A stretch of 64,000 nt of DNA from Flavobacterium macacae (GCF_003865365.1 NZ_RQVR01000011.1:1-64000); one strand, 5' to 3'; shown: positions 1-8,790, counted from the stretch's first letter. Numbers and translations are program-made. Notes: generated from the sequence alone by a model not told the origin.

Positions 1-353
1 TTGCGTTTTTCAGAACTTTAAGTTGTAATTTGTCCACGCGAAGGGATTCGCGCGGGAGCGGGGACATTAAAAGAACTTCGCAATTACATAGCATATTTTA
101 AACTTAGTTTTTCAATACAAGAGACAGAAATCATAGCTAACTATTTACTGCAACTTAATGAATCAAAAAATTACTAAAAACACACACGCCTTACTGGTGA
201 TGCCAGAGAGTCAAGCATTATTGCTAGTTTAAACTATGAAATGACGTTTTGATTTTCTAACTTCGTTTGCACCAGACGTGAGAACTTTCTATTAGTTTTT
301 CTCACCATATAAAAGCTCAATAGAGGCGGAACGTAAACAACAAACACACGAAT
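1..353. other. Gene-poor left edge with a possible broken coding tail
   Basis: No intact gene is visible in these 353 bases. A frame open from about 29 to 177 on the plus strand, ending in TAA, has protein-like composition (for example KELRNYIAYFKL). It has no start codon and an in-frame stop lies just before it, at 26-28. It may be the 3' remnant of a decayed gene, but I do not recognise it. The rest, up to the lipoprotein gene at 354, shows no clear promoter or RNA gene. Confidence 0.3.
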
Positions 354-1046
354 ATGAATATAGGTAAGTATTTAAAATGGTTATTTCTTTTTATCATATC
401 CCTTGGTTTGATATCTTGTGTTAAAGAAACAAAATCTAATAATCTGAGTGCAAAAACTTCTAAAAACATCCAAGATACGATCATTGTCAAGCAAAAACAG
501 GCTTTAAATAGGTCTTACGAAGTTGGTTTTTTGTCAAAATCACATTCCTATTATTGGCTTGTGGGTAAAGATACATTGGACATTGTAGTGAATGTTAGAG
601 AATATAGCAGAGACAGTACACTGCATTTAGGCGTACATCATAAAGACCCGATGCTTTTTGCGTCTCTGCTGACCAAAATAAATGAATGTTATCCCCAGAT
701 TGAGATAGATTTCGATCTTTCAAAATTTAATTCTTTCTATTTTAGACAGCCTATTTATTATTTAGATTTAGCTAACGACTTGTCCACTGAATACGAACAG
801 CAATTTGGACAAAAAAGTATCAATTATGAAAAACTAAATCAGTTTCTGTTGAACTCAAAACTTAATAAGCAACTGGGAAATCTTGTAAAACCGCTACATA
901 AAAAAGTCAAACTATACCGTATTGAAAAGTTTCATTTGATGGATAAAATACACTATGTGAGTTATTTGCCAAATGTTGATTTGATAGAATATCCCGCATT
1001 CACAATTCATGGAATGGGCTTATATGCACAATTAGAAAATAAATAG
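354..1046 (+). CDS. Hypothetical lipoprotein
   Basis: The 230-residue product starts with a basic N-terminus and a hydrophobic stretch ending in the lipobox LISC, so Cys22 is the likely lipidated residue and the protein should sit on a membrane facing the periplasm or outside. The mature part is hydrophilic, rich in Lys, Tyr and Asn, with no motif I recognise. It stands alone in an accessory stretch of short unrelated genes. The ATG at 354 directly precedes the signal peptide, which supports this start. Function unknown. Confidence 0.6.
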   Translation: MNIGKYLKWLFLFIISLGLISCVKETKSNNLSAKTSKNIQDTIIVKQKQALNRSYEVGFLSKSHSYYWLVGKDTLDIVVNVREYSRDSTLHLGVHHKDPMLFASLLTKINECYPQIEIDFDLSKFNSFYFRQPIYYLDLANDLSTEYEQQFGQKSINYEKLNQFLLNSKLNKQLGNLVKPLHKKVKLYRIEKFHLMDKIHYVSYLPNVDLIEYPAFTIHGMGLYAQLENK

Positions 1047-1049
1047 AAA

Positions 1050-1171
1050 TGAGACTATTTGCCTACCGCTAACTGCTTTTTATGGAATAACGGGTTTAGT
1101 ACTTCGAAATCCCCAAAACGTTAGAGGAGTGCCAAGAGAACTGATAAAAAAAACAGTAAAAAAAAGTAAAT
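1050..1171. other. Imperfect palindromic spacer, weakly attC-like
   Basis: The spacer contains CCGCTAAC near 1065 and GTTAGAGG near 1122, an inverted pair with one mismatch. Between them a shorter GGGTTT/AAATCCC pair could nest. The size and the GTTA/TAAC ends recall integron attC sites, but the match to the attC core consensus is incomplete and no integrase is seen. It may simply be a folded intergenic sequence. Confidence 0.2.
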
Positions 1172-1711
1172 ATGAAAACAAAGAAAATAATTTATGTATT
1201 GATGACATTCGTTACAGTTGTATTTTTATATTCTTGCAGTACAATTCCTGAAAAAGCTTCAGCAGTAAAGCCCTTTTACAAAGAGAAATACCTTGGAAAA
1301 TGGTATGAAATTGCAAGGATCGATTTCAAATTTGAAAAAGATTTAAACAATACCACGGCAGAATATTCTTTAAGGGAAGATGGGAAAATCAAAGTTGATA
1401 ATAGAGGGTATAACGTCAAAGAGAAAAAGTGGACGCAAGCCGTTGGAAAAGCAAAATTTGTAGGAGACGAAAATATTGCAATGCTTAAAGTGTCTTTTTT
1501 CGGTCCGTTTTATTCGGGCTATAATGTAATCGCCATTGATGAAAATTACAAATACGCTTTAGTAGCAGGAAAGAATGAAAAGTATTTATGGATTTTATCA
1601 AGGGAAACCACCATTCCTGAAGACATCAAAAAAGACTATTTAAAAGTGGCCGAAAATAGCGGATACAATACTGGCGATCTTCTGTGGGTAAAGCACGACA
1701 AACAAAACTAA
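1172..1711 (+). CDS. blc: Bacterial lipocalin (Blc-like lipoprotein)
   Basis: The 179-residue product has a signal peptide ending in YSC (Cys22), then the lipocalin signature YLGKWYEIARID containing the conserved G-x-W motif. Lipocalins are beta-barrels that bind small hydrophobic ligands. Bacterial Blc is an outer-membrane lipoprotein linked to lysophospholipid binding and envelope stress. Length (about 175-180 residues) and the C-terminal LWILSRE-type strand fit the family. The gene stands alone in a region of orphan genes with no operon partner. The family is secure; the ligand is not known. Confidence 0.88.
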   Translation: MKTKKIIYVLMTFVTVVFLYSCSTIPEKASAVKPFYKEKYLGKWYEIARIDFKFEKDLNNTTAEYSLREDGKIKVDNRGYNVKEKKWTQAVGKAKFVGDENIAMLKVSFFGPFYSGYNVIAIDENYKYALVAGKNEKYLWILSRETTIPEDIKKDYLKVAENSGYNTGDLLWVKHDKQN

Positions 1712-1793
1712 GACGTTTGTTTAAGTTGTATTTGACGAAATAAAGGTTTCTTTTGGTAATTGGAAATTTCTTTATTTAGGAAGTGAATTTTAT

Positions 1794-1970
1794 ATGAGCG
1801 GAGCTAAATCAACTTTTAAAGTTCGCAAATCTTTTAGACCACATCATGGTAGCGGCTATTTTATAACCTCAAAAAAACAACGAAATAATAAAAACGAAAA
1901 GTATAAAACTCAAAAAATATTTTTTTCTATTTTTAATGATTTCTTTGAAAATGTCTTCTTAAGAAACTAA
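1794..1970 (+). CDS. Possible small ORF of 58 residues, unrecognised
   Basis: An open frame runs from ATG 1794 to TAA 1968-1970 and stays open upstream of the ATG to about 1750. The product is very basic (runs of Lys, Arg, Asn) with a Phe-rich end, and I do not recognise it. It stops 4 bases before the TTG-initiated frame at 1975, so the two could be translationally coupled or could both be pieces of a decayed gene. Weak evidence overall. Confidence 0.25.
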   Translation: MSGAKSTFKVRKSFRPHHGSGYFITSKKQRNNKNEKYKTQKIFFSIFNDFFENVFLRN

Positions 1971-1974
1971 AAAT

Positions 1975-2352
1975 TTGGAAGTAAATTACGCAGCTCTAAA
2001 AATAGCTGTTCCTGAAAATTATATAGCAAAGTCAGAATTTGAAATTGGAAATGATTTATTTTCTGCGCAATCGATGTATCTTAGTTCCGAAATGTTTTAT
2101 AGCAATATTAAAGATCAGATACTAGCTCAAATGGAAAGCCAATTGCCTTTAACAGAAATTGGAACTGTAACATTTAAGTCAAAAGGGGAGGGTTTTTCAG
2201 GAAAAAAGTACAAAGTAAATGATTATGGGTATGTTATATATGCTTCAGGAATTGTCAATAAACAGTCGTTAATTCTAAATCTTGGCTTCAGAAAGGAACC
2301 AAAATCAAATGACGATCTTGATGGTTTGATGAAAAATTTTATACTTTTTTAA
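1975..2352 (+). CDS. Hypothetical protein or 3' gene remnant, TTG start
   Basis: This 125-residue soluble protein has normal amino-acid composition (alternating hydrophobic and charged residues, no signal peptide), which favours a real coding sequence. No ATG is available: an in-frame stop lies at 1960-1962 and the first possible start is TTG at 1975. The product may therefore be a full small protein with a rare start or the C-terminal part of a truncated gene. I do not recognise the family. Confidence 0.4.
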   Translation: MEVNYAALKIAVPENYIAKSEFEIGNDLFSAQSMYLSSEMFYSNIKDQILAQMESQLPLTEIGTVTFKSKGEGFSGKKYKVNDYGYVIYASGIVNKQSLILNLGFRKEPKSNDDLDGLMKNFILF

Positions 2353-2437
2353 TCCTTGAATTTGCTCGTTGTAAATGTTTTAAAACGAAATAAAACCCTC
2401 AATTTATTTGAAATATAAAGTAAAGAATAGATCTTCT

Positions 2438-2864
2438 ATGGGAAAGACAAAAACAACTTTCACCGGACAAAATGTAATCGATTTTATAAACACCTACGTT
2501 GATAACGAACAAAAAAAGCAGGACAGTTTTCTTCTTTTAAAGTTAATGCAAGATTGGTCTGAATCTGAACCTAAAATGTGGGGCCCAAGTATTATTGGCT
2601 TTGGGTAAATATGCAAGCGGACACGAAGGAGATGCGCCGGTTATTGCATTTTCACCAAGAAAAACAGCGCTAACGTTCTATGTGTATTCTGAGACTGAAA
2701 AAAGCAAATTGGGAGTAGCTGATCTTGATAAATTTAAAATGAGTAAGGCTTGTATTCATGTGAAAAAACTTTCTGATATCGATATTGTTGCATTAAAAGA
2801 AATATGTTTAGAGTCAATTAAATACATCAGTGAACATCACGAATGCTCTTGCAGATTAAAATAA
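2438..2864 (+). pseudogene. DUF1801 family protein, frameshifted
   Basis: Two overlapping frames make up one DUF1801 protein. The first (ATG 2438) encodes TTFTGQNVIDFINTYVDNEQ and onward to EPKMWGPSIIGFG, then hits TAA at about 2606. The second continues as KYASGHEGDAPVIAFSPRK and on to the C-terminal KLSDIDIVALKE and SIKYISEHH. In intact relatives the GFG and KYASG parts are joined by a few residues such as a Y-H-Y linker, so about 11 bases appear to be missing, which shifts the frame. DUF1801 proteins are small cytosolic proteins of uncertain role (YdhG/YjhX-like fold). Given the conserved sequence either side, the break looks recent. Confidence 0.75.
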
Positions 2865-2900
2865 AAACAGTTTCAAACTAGTATAAAACAAACCAGAAGA

Positions 2901-2934
2901 AAGCAATAGTGTTTTTTTACTGTTGCTTTTTTAT
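2901..2934 (+). terminator. Rho-independent terminator
   Basis: AAGCAATAGT and ACTGTTGCTT form a 10-bp stem with one G-T pair around a T-rich loop, followed by a T run. It lies just after the DUF1801 pseudogene and would end its transcription. Confidence 0.8.
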
Positions 2935-3016
2935 TAATAAAAGTTTATTTTTATAAATTAGTCCTATTAATTTTATTGAAAACAAGTGAATTAATTACAA
3001 TTTAAAATTACACATT

Positions 3017-3235
3017 ATGATAAAATTTTGGACAATTGCAGTCGTGATTTTTATTGCTTCCACCTATCTGCTGTCATCATTTACTCTAAAAGCAAACAGA
3101 AAAGAAGCTGGAGAGAAAATTTGGAGATTCGGGAATGGACGATCCACTTATTGGAGAATCCTTACTTTGTGCAGTTTCGGAATAACAGTTTTAATCATGC
3201 TTATTATGCATTGGACCGGAATTATTATCATTTAA
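3017..3235 (+). CDS. Small membrane protein, two transmembrane segments
   Basis: The 72-residue product has a hydrophobic segment at about residues 4-24 and a second at about 48-71, separated by a basic loop with KANRKEAGEK. It resembles the many small two-helix inner-membrane proteins of flavobacteria with no assigned function. It is flanked by a terminator on the left and a non-coding gap on the right, so it is probably monocistronic. A competing frame at 3028-3261 lacks sensible composition and was set aside. Confidence 0.55.
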   Translation: MIKFWTIAVVIFIASTYLLSSFTLKANRKEAGEKIWRFGNGRSTYWRILTLCSFGITVLIMLIMHWTGIIII

Positions 3236-3384
3236 ATAAAATGAGATTGGGATTTCCTTGACGAAAATAATTTGTACTAAAAAAGCTAAAAAACGTTATA
3301 GGCAAAGCGGGCATATTCCCTAATTGACACGATTTTGTTTTTGATGTAAAAGAACTATAAACTTAAAATAATCCAAAATTACGT

Positions 3385-4008
3385 ATGAAGTGGACTTACG
3401 GCATCAAAAATAAATTTACGGCATCAATGGTTTTATTGGCGTTGTGCTTGCTGGTGCTGTTGAGTAATTATCTGGATAGATTGCATACTGAAAATGTAAA
3501 AAATTCCATCTCTACAATGTATGAGGATCGATTAATTGTCGAAGAATACATTCTGAAAATGACCCAAAATGTGTATCAGATTAGAGAAATGGCAATGAGT
3601 GATAAAAGCCAAGATCTAAAAGATAATGCGATCAACAAATTAGGCACAGATTTTAAAGTAACCTTTGATATTTATAAAAAAACGAAACTTACAGAAACTG
3701 AAAAAACAACTGCCGCGGCGTTGATCGGTAACTTTAAAAAAATGGAACAACTTATTTTAAAAGATAAAAATGCTCCTTCAATTTACACTGATGAAATTCT
3801 TTCTTCATTAAATAAACTCTCGGCGATCCAATTAGAGGAATCGAAGTTAATAATGCAACAGGTTGAATCGCAATACGCAACAATCAAAGCATCTTCACAA
3901 TTTGCATTTGCCATCATTATTATGATCTTAATTGCATTACAAGTAATGGTGTTTTCAGGAGAGACGCTAATCCCTTTGTTTAAACCGAAGGATCCTAGCT
4001 TAAACTAA
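3385..4008 (+). CDS. Membrane-anchored 4-helix-bundle sensor-like protein (4HB_MCP type)
   Basis: The 207-residue product has an N-terminal transmembrane segment (about 12-30), a long periplasmic helical region (about 35-170) and a second transmembrane segment (about 172-192), then a short tail. This matches the 4HB_MCP ligand-binding module found at the front of chemoreceptors and sensor kinases. No HAMP, kinase or methyl-accepting domain follows. In several Bacteroidota, stand-alone copies of this type exist as proteins of unknown role. It is monocistronic as far as the spacing shows. Confidence 0.65.
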   Translation: MKWTYGIKNKFTASMVLLALCLLVLLSNYLDRLHTENVKNSISTMYEDRLIVEEYILKMTQNVYQIREMAMSDKSQDLKDNAINKLGTDFKVTFDIYKKTKLTETEKTTAAALIGNFKKMEQLILKDKNAPSIYTDEILSSLNKLSAIQLEESKLIMQQVESQYATIKASSQFAFAIIIMILIALQVMVFSGETLIPLFKPKDPSLN

Positions 4009-4174
4009 ATTATATAGCGGAGTTTAAAAATAAACTGTTTCTCAATAAGTAGGAATACTTGTTTGATAGTGTTTCGGGCGCTTTTTATTTTCGTAGATTT
4101 TTTTAGTTACACTGAAAAAGGTGCAGCATTATACAAAGAGAATAAAATAATAAAAAAAAATAGATCTCAATAAA

Positions 4175-4525
4175 ATGGAAAAGCACAGAATTTTTACAAC
4201 TTCATTTGCAAGTGTGTATCCACATTATATCCATAAAGCAGTCAAAAAAGGACGCACAAAAGAAGAAGTGCATTCGATCATTTTCTGGCTTACCGGTTAT
4301 GATGAAAAAGGATTGTCCGATCAAATTGAAACTAAAAAAGACTTTGAAACTTTTTTTGCAGAAGCGCCTAAAATGAATCCAAACGTAACAAAAATCACAG
4401 GAGTAATCTGCGGATATCGAGTAGAAGAAATTGAGAATCCTTTGATGCAGAAAATACGCTACTTAGATAAATTGGTTGATGAATTGGCAAAAGGAAAGTC
4501 GTTAGAAAAAATTTTCAGAAGTTAA
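4175..4525 (+). CDS. DUF2200 family protein
   Basis: The 116-residue protein matches the DUF2200 pattern from end to end: an N-terminal [16 protein letters not shown] block, a central [12 protein letters not shown] block, then [22 protein letters not shown]. Members are small soluble proteins of unknown biochemical function, common in environmental bacteria. There is no signal peptide, and the length is normal for the family. It has its own spacer upstream and no operon partner. Confidence 0.85.
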   Translation: MEKHRIFTTSFASVYPHYIHKAVKKGRTKEEVHSIIFWLTGYDEKGLSDQIETKKDFETFFAEAPKMNPNVTKITGVICGYRVEEIENPLMQKIRYLDKLVDELAKGKSLEKIFRS

Positions 4526-4667
4526 AATTACCGAAGAAAAAGGAAAAAACACTTGTGAAAAAATTAAGAATAGCTGAAGATCAAAATGGAAATCGTGTTT
4601 AGTAGTATTCAAGAAGAATTGCTGCCGCTATTTTTTGTAACTTTAATCAAAATCAGTTTCAAAAAAT

Positions 4668-6566
4668 ATGGCACACGATCACAGCGAAATTGGACATTCT
4701 CACCATCACGATAGCAAGTTTAAAACCTATTTTCCAGCATTATTCAGTTTTGTGCTCTTAGTCGTAGGAATTATTTTGGAACACACCGAAGTTTCTTTTT
4801 TCAACAATCCCATAAATCTAATTTGGTATGCGGTTGCCTACGCTTTTGTCGGCTTAAAAGTAAATTATCAAGCGTTAAAAGAAATTCGCCACGGCACTAT
4901 TTTCTCTGAATTTTTCTTGATGACCATTGCCACTTTCGGCGCCTTTTTAATCGGCGAATATTCTGAAGCAGTTGCCGTCATGCTTTTTTATTCCGTTGGA
5001 GAATTATTTCAAGATGCAGCCGTTGAAAAAGCCCAAAAAAGCATCAAGGCATTGTTAGATATTCGTCCTGATAAAGTGACCGTACTTCGCAATGGTGAAT
5101 TTTTTGTCGTTACTCCTTCCGAAGTTAAAATCGGAGAAACAATACAAGTAAAATCGGGAGAAAAAATAGCTTTAGATGGCGAATTACTTTCTGAAAAAGC
5201 CTCTTTCAATACTTCGGCGTTGACCGGAGAAAGCAAACCGGATTCTAAAATAAAAGGCGAAAAAGTCTTCGCCGGAATGATAAATCTCCAAACCGTTTCA
5301 GAAGTAAAAGTTACGGCTTTGTTCAAAGACAGCAAGCTTTCCCGAATCTTGACAATGGTTCAGGAAGCAACTGCCAAGAAATCAAAAACACAATTGTTTA
5401 TTTCTAAATTCGCTAAAATTTACACGCCAATTGTGGTTTTTCTGGCTATTGCAATTGTCTTTCTTCCTTATTTAGTTGTAGAAAATTACATCTTTAACGA
5501 ATGGTTGTATCGCGGTCTGGTTTTCTTGGTGATTTCGTGTCCTTGTGCCTTGGTGATTTCGATTCCGTTGGGTTATTTTGGTGGAATTGGTTTGGCTTCC
5601 CGAAACGGAATTTTGTTTAAAGGAGGCAATTATTTAGACGTAATGACAAAAGTTGATACCGTTGTGATGGACAAAACCGGAACATTGACCAAAGGTGTTT
5701 TTGAAGTTCAAAAAGTGGATGCAGTCGGAATTTCTGAAGAAGAATTAATTAAAATAACCGCAAGTTTAGAAAGTAAATCAACGCATCCCATTGCCGGTGC
5801 GATTGTGAAATTTGCTAAAGGAAGCCATAAAAAGAGGATCGCTGAAAACGTAGAAGAAATTCCAGGGCACGGCCTTTCTGGAACAATTGATGGAAAAAAG
5901 GTTTTAGCAGGAAATGCAAAATTGCTCCAAAAATTCAATATTGATTACGATAAAAGTATCGATTCAAATCCGGAAACGATTGTGGCTGTTGCAATTGAAA
6001 ATAAATATGCGGGCTACATCACCATCGCTGATGCGGTTAAGGAAGATGCCAAACAGGCGGTTGCAATTTTGCATCAAATGAATATTAAAACGGTAATGTT
6101 GAGCGGTGACAAGCACAGCATCGTTGAAAATGTAGCTAAAAGCTTGAATATTGACAGCGCTTTCGGGAATCTTTTGCCTGAAAATAAAGTCGAAAAAGTG
6201 CAAGAATTAAAAAGCGCAGGACGCACGATTATTTTTGTGGGCGATGGGGTAAATGACGCGCCCGTTATCGCGCTTGCCGATGCCGGAATGGCAATGGGCG
6301 GTTTGGGAAGCGATGCCACCATTGAAACGGCGGATATTGTGATTCAAAATGACCAGCCGACAAAAATTGCCACTTCTATCAAAATAGGAAAGTTGACCCG
6401 AAAAATTGTGATGCAAAACATCGCTTTGGCTTTTGGCGTAAAAGTGATTGTGCTGATTCTCGGTGCTGGAGGTCTTGCGACTTTGTGGGAAGCCGTTTTT
6501 GCTGATGTTGGCGTGGCACTTTTGGCAATATTAAATGCGGTCAGAATCCAAAAAATGAAAGTTTAA
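4668..6566 (+). CDS. zntA: P1B-2 type Zn2+/Cd2+/Pb2+ exporting ATPase
   Basis: This 632-residue P-type ATPase pumps soft divalent metals out of the cytosol. The N-terminus is His-rich (HDHSEIGHSHHHD), probably a metal-binding tail in place of a cytosolic HMA domain. Family motifs are all present: TGES, CPC at about 291-293, DKTGT with the phosphorylated Asp near 335, HP in STHPIAG, and GDGVNDAP near 525. The transmembrane pattern CPC-x4-S-x-P, then N-x7-K, then DVG matches the P1B-2 (Zn/Cd/Pb) subgroup rather than copper pumps. It is first in an apparent operon with an HMA protein and a CDF transporter. Which metal it carries in vivo is inferred from motifs. Confidence 0.92.
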   Translation: MAHDHSEIGHSHHHDSKFKTYFPALFSFVLLVVGIILEHTEVSFFNNPINLIWYAVAYAFVGLKVNYQALKEIRHGTIFSEFFLMTIATFGAFLIGEYSEAVAVMLFYSVGELFQDAAVEKAQKSIKALLDIRPDKVTVLRNGEFFVVTPSEVKIGETIQVKSGEKIALDGELLSEKASFNTSALTGESKPDSKIKGEKVFAGMINLQTVSEVKVTALFKDSKLSRILTMVQEATAKKSKTQLFISKFAKIYTPIVVFLAIAIVFLPYLVVENYIFNEWLYRGLVFLVISCPCALVISIPLGYFGGIGLASRNGILFKGGNYLDVMTKVDTVVMDKTGTLTKGVFEVQKVDAVGISEEELIKITASLESKSTHPIAGAIVKFAKGSHKKRIAENVEEIPGHGLSGTIDGKKVLAGNAKLLQKFNIDYDKSIDSNPETIVAVAIENKYAGYITIADAVKEDAKQAVAILHQMNIKTVMLSGDKHSIVENVAKSLNIDSAFGNLLPENKVEKVQELKSAGRTIIFVGDGVNDAPVIALADAGMAMGGLGSDATIETADIVIQNDQPTKIATSIKIGKLTRKIVMQNIALAFGVKVIVLILGAGGLATLWEAVFADVGVALLAILNAVRIQKMKV

Positions 6567-6593
6567 AAGGTATCTTTGTAAAAAATTAAATCG

Positions 6594-6947
6594 ATGAAAA
6601 CACTTTTAAAATCTTTATTGCTGTTTATCGGAATGATTGCATTTTCGAACACGGCTTTTGCACAAAAAACGATTCAGACTGCTGTAATAAAAACTGTGAT
6701 TCATTGCGATCACTGTAAAGCTTGCGAAACCTGCGGCGAAAAATTCAATAAAACGTTATTGCGTGAAAAAGGGATCCAAATGGTGGAACTAGATGAAAAA
6801 GAAATGACAATAAAAGTTGTTTTTAATTCAAAGAAAACCACTTTGAATTCCATAAAAACCGCTATTTCAAAATTTGGCTATGATGCTGATGAAATAAAAG
6901 CAGACCCAGTTGCGTATGAAGGTTTAGATAATTGCTGTAAAGCGTAA
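6594..6947 (+). CDS. Secreted HMA-like metal-binding protein
   Basis: The 117-residue product has a clear signal peptide ending in AFAQ (about residue 24), followed by a heavy-metal-associated (ferredoxin-like) domain. The usual CxxC loop is expanded to CDHCKACETC with a preceding His, and a further CC pair lies near the C-terminus, so it has several soft-metal ligands. Unlike cytosolic HMA chaperones this copy is exported, so it probably binds metal in the periplasm. It lies 27 bases after the ATPase gene and 14 before the CDF gene, which supports a shared transcript and a role with the exporters. Confidence 0.8.
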   Translation: MKTLLKSLLLFIGMIAFSNTAFAQKTIQTAVIKTVIHCDHCKACETCGEKFNKTLLREKGIQMVELDEKEMTIKVVFNSKKTTLNSIKTAISKFGYDADEIKADPVAYEGLDNCCKA

Positions 6948-6961
6948 TTGAAAATTAAAAA

Positions 6962-7834
6962 GTGACAAACGAACAAAAAGCAATAAAAGCTACTTATTTC
7001 AGTATTTTTGGAAATGCCGCATTGGCATTAATCAAATGGTTTGCGGGATATTTTGGGAATTCGTATGCCTTGATTGCAGATGCCATTGAATCAACTTCAG
7101 ACATTTTTGCGTCTTTTTTAGTCTTATTCGGAATCAAATATGCAAGCCGTCCTGCCGATGAAAACCATCCTTATGGCCACGGTCGTGCAGAACCTTTAAT
7201 TACGTTTTTGGTTGTAGGCTTTTTGATAACTTCCGCTACAGTGATCGCTTATGAAAGTATCGAAAATATCCAAACCCCGCACAAATTGCCCAAACCTTGG
7301 ACGTTAATCGTTCTTGGCGGTATTATTATTTGGAAGGAAATATCATACCGCTTGGTTATGAAAAGGAGCAGGGAAACCAAAAGTTCTTCTTTAGCTGCCG
7401 ACGCTTGGCACCACAGAAGTGATGCTATAACTTCTGTTGCAGCTTTTATTGGAATTACAATTGCCTTGACTTTTGGAGAAGGTTATGAAGCTGCAGATGA
7501 TTGGGCCGCACTTTTTGCTTCTGGATTTATATTGTTTAACTGTTACAAGATTTTCCGTCCGGCTTTGGGCGAAATTATGGACGAGCATTTGTATGATGAT
7601 TTGACGTTGGAAATCAGAAAATCTTCGGTTAAAGTAGAAGGTATCATAGATACCGAAAAATGTTTTATCCGAAAAGCAGGAATGAAGTATCATTTAGAAC
7701 TTCACGCTATCGTTGACGGAAATATTTCGGTAAAAGAAGGGCATCTTTTGGCGCACAATTTAGAAGATTTTTTGCGAATTGAAATCCCAGAATTGGGACA
7801 TATTTTGATTCACATTGAACCAAATGAGTATTAA
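6962..7834 (+). CDS. Cation diffusion facilitator (CDF) transporter
   Basis: This 290-residue protein has the six-helix CDF layout and a cytosolic C-terminal domain (about 205-290). The second helix carries ADAIESTSD and the fifth ADAWHHRSDAITS with the H-x3-D metal site; both are transport-site motifs. CDF proteins exchange Zn2+, Fe2+, Co2+ or Cd2+ for protons. The start is GTG at 6962, giving MTNEQKAIKATYFS. It follows the P1B-2 ATPase and HMA genes closely, so it completes a metal-efflux operon. It overlaps the convergent glycerophosphodiesterase gene by 4 bases. The first-site residue is Glu where Asp/His is usual, which may affect metal choice. Confidence 0.9.
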   Translation: MTNEQKAIKATYFSIFGNAALALIKWFAGYFGNSYALIADAIESTSDIFASFLVLFGIKYASRPADENHPYGHGRAEPLITFLVVGFLITSATVIAYESIENIQTPHKLPKPWTLIVLGGIIIWKEISYRLVMKRSRETKSSSLAADAWHHRSDAITSVAAFIGITIALTFGEGYEAADDWAALFASGFILFNCYKIFRPALGEIMDEHLYDDLTLEIRKSSVKVEGIIDTEKCFIRKAGMKYHLELHAIVDGNISVKEGHLLAHNLEDFLRIEIPELGHILIHIEPNEY

Positions 7835-8736
7835 TTGGCTTTCAGTTTCTCGATAACTCTATCCGGATAATCGGTAATAATGCCGTCTACTTTTAAAGCA
7901 ATCATCGCGTCAATATCTTTTTGGTCGTTGACTGTCCACGGAATAATTCTCATATTTTTTGCCCTAACGGAATCAATCAATGCCGAATTTACCAAGCCAA
8001 AATGTGGTGCGTAAATTTGCGGTTTGAAATCTAATTTGGCTAAATTTTGATCCAAACTTTTGTCTCCGGTTAAAAAAGCAATGACGATTTTCGGAGCTTT
8101 TTTGTGCACTGCATTTAAAATATTTGGGTCAAAAGACTGCACGTTGCTCAATTTTTCAATTTTCTTTTCTTGAATTACTTTCAAAACCAAATCGGCAAAT
8201 TCTTCAGGTTTCGGTTGCTTGATTCCGTAATCTCCCGAACCAGATTTGATTTCGATGTTGTAACGAATTCGCTGTTTATTGTTTTTTACAATATAATTTT
8301 CGATGCTGTCAATCATTTCAGAAAGCAATGGTTTGTATGATTTTACACTTTTTTGATCCGGAAAAGCAGGATTTGTTCTTAAACCGGCGTCAAAACTTCT
8401 GATGCTATCATACGTCATTTGGTACAAATTCGATTTTTTCTGTTCTTCATTAGTAACCGGTTTTCCGTTTGGCCAAGAAATATAAGCCGAATGCATAAAA
8501 GTATCGTGAGAAACGACCACTTTTTTGTCTTTTGAAATCACCAAATCCAGTTCAATTACGTCGGCTCCTTTATCAATCGCACTGTAAAATGCCGAGAGCG
8601 TATTTTCTGGATAAAAACCTCTGTCACCGCGATGCGCTTGAACTTCAATGACATTTGAGTTTTTTTGGGCTTGTGATTTACAGCTTAAAAGGAAAATAAA
8701 AGCCACTGCGGAAAGAACAAAAAGTAAATTTTTCAT
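7831..8736 (-). CDS. Glycerophosphodiester phosphodiesterase, lipoprotein
   Basis: The 301-residue product hydrolyses glycerophosphodiesters to glycerol-3-phosphate and an alcohol. It has a signal peptide with lipobox LLSC (Cys18). The GDPD catalytic block follows: EVQAHRGDRGFYPENT with the HRG and ENT motifs, then VIELDLVISKD and VVVSHD, and a C-terminal IIPWTVNDQKD. The longer frame reaches back to 8955, but the added residues have no signal features, so the start at 8736 is chosen. It is a single gene divergent from the methyltransferase at 8863. Confidence 0.9.
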   Translation of the reverse strand: MKNLLFVLSAVAFIFLLSCKSQAQKNSNVIEVQAHRGDRGFYPENTLSAFYSAIDKGADVIELDLVISKDKKVVVSHDTFMHSAYISWPNGKPVTNEEQKKSNLYQMTYDSIRSFDAGLRTNPAFPDQKSVKSYKPLLSEMIDSIENYIVKNNKQRIRYNIEIKSGSGDYGIKQPKPEEFADLVLKVIQEKKIEKLSNVQSFDPNILNAVHKKAPKIVIAFLTGDKSLDQNLAKLDFKPQIYAPHFGLVNSALIDSVRAKNMRIIPWTVNDQKDIDAMIALKVDGIITDYPDRVIEKLKAN

Positions 8737-8790
8737 TGTGAATTTAGGTAAATAGGAGCGAAGCAAATTTAAGGAAAACCTAGTAATTAA

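Noticed and set aside
3028..3261. Alternative frame over the small membrane protein
   Set aside because: Composition is not protein-like, whereas the frame at 3017-3235 gives two clean transmembrane segments.
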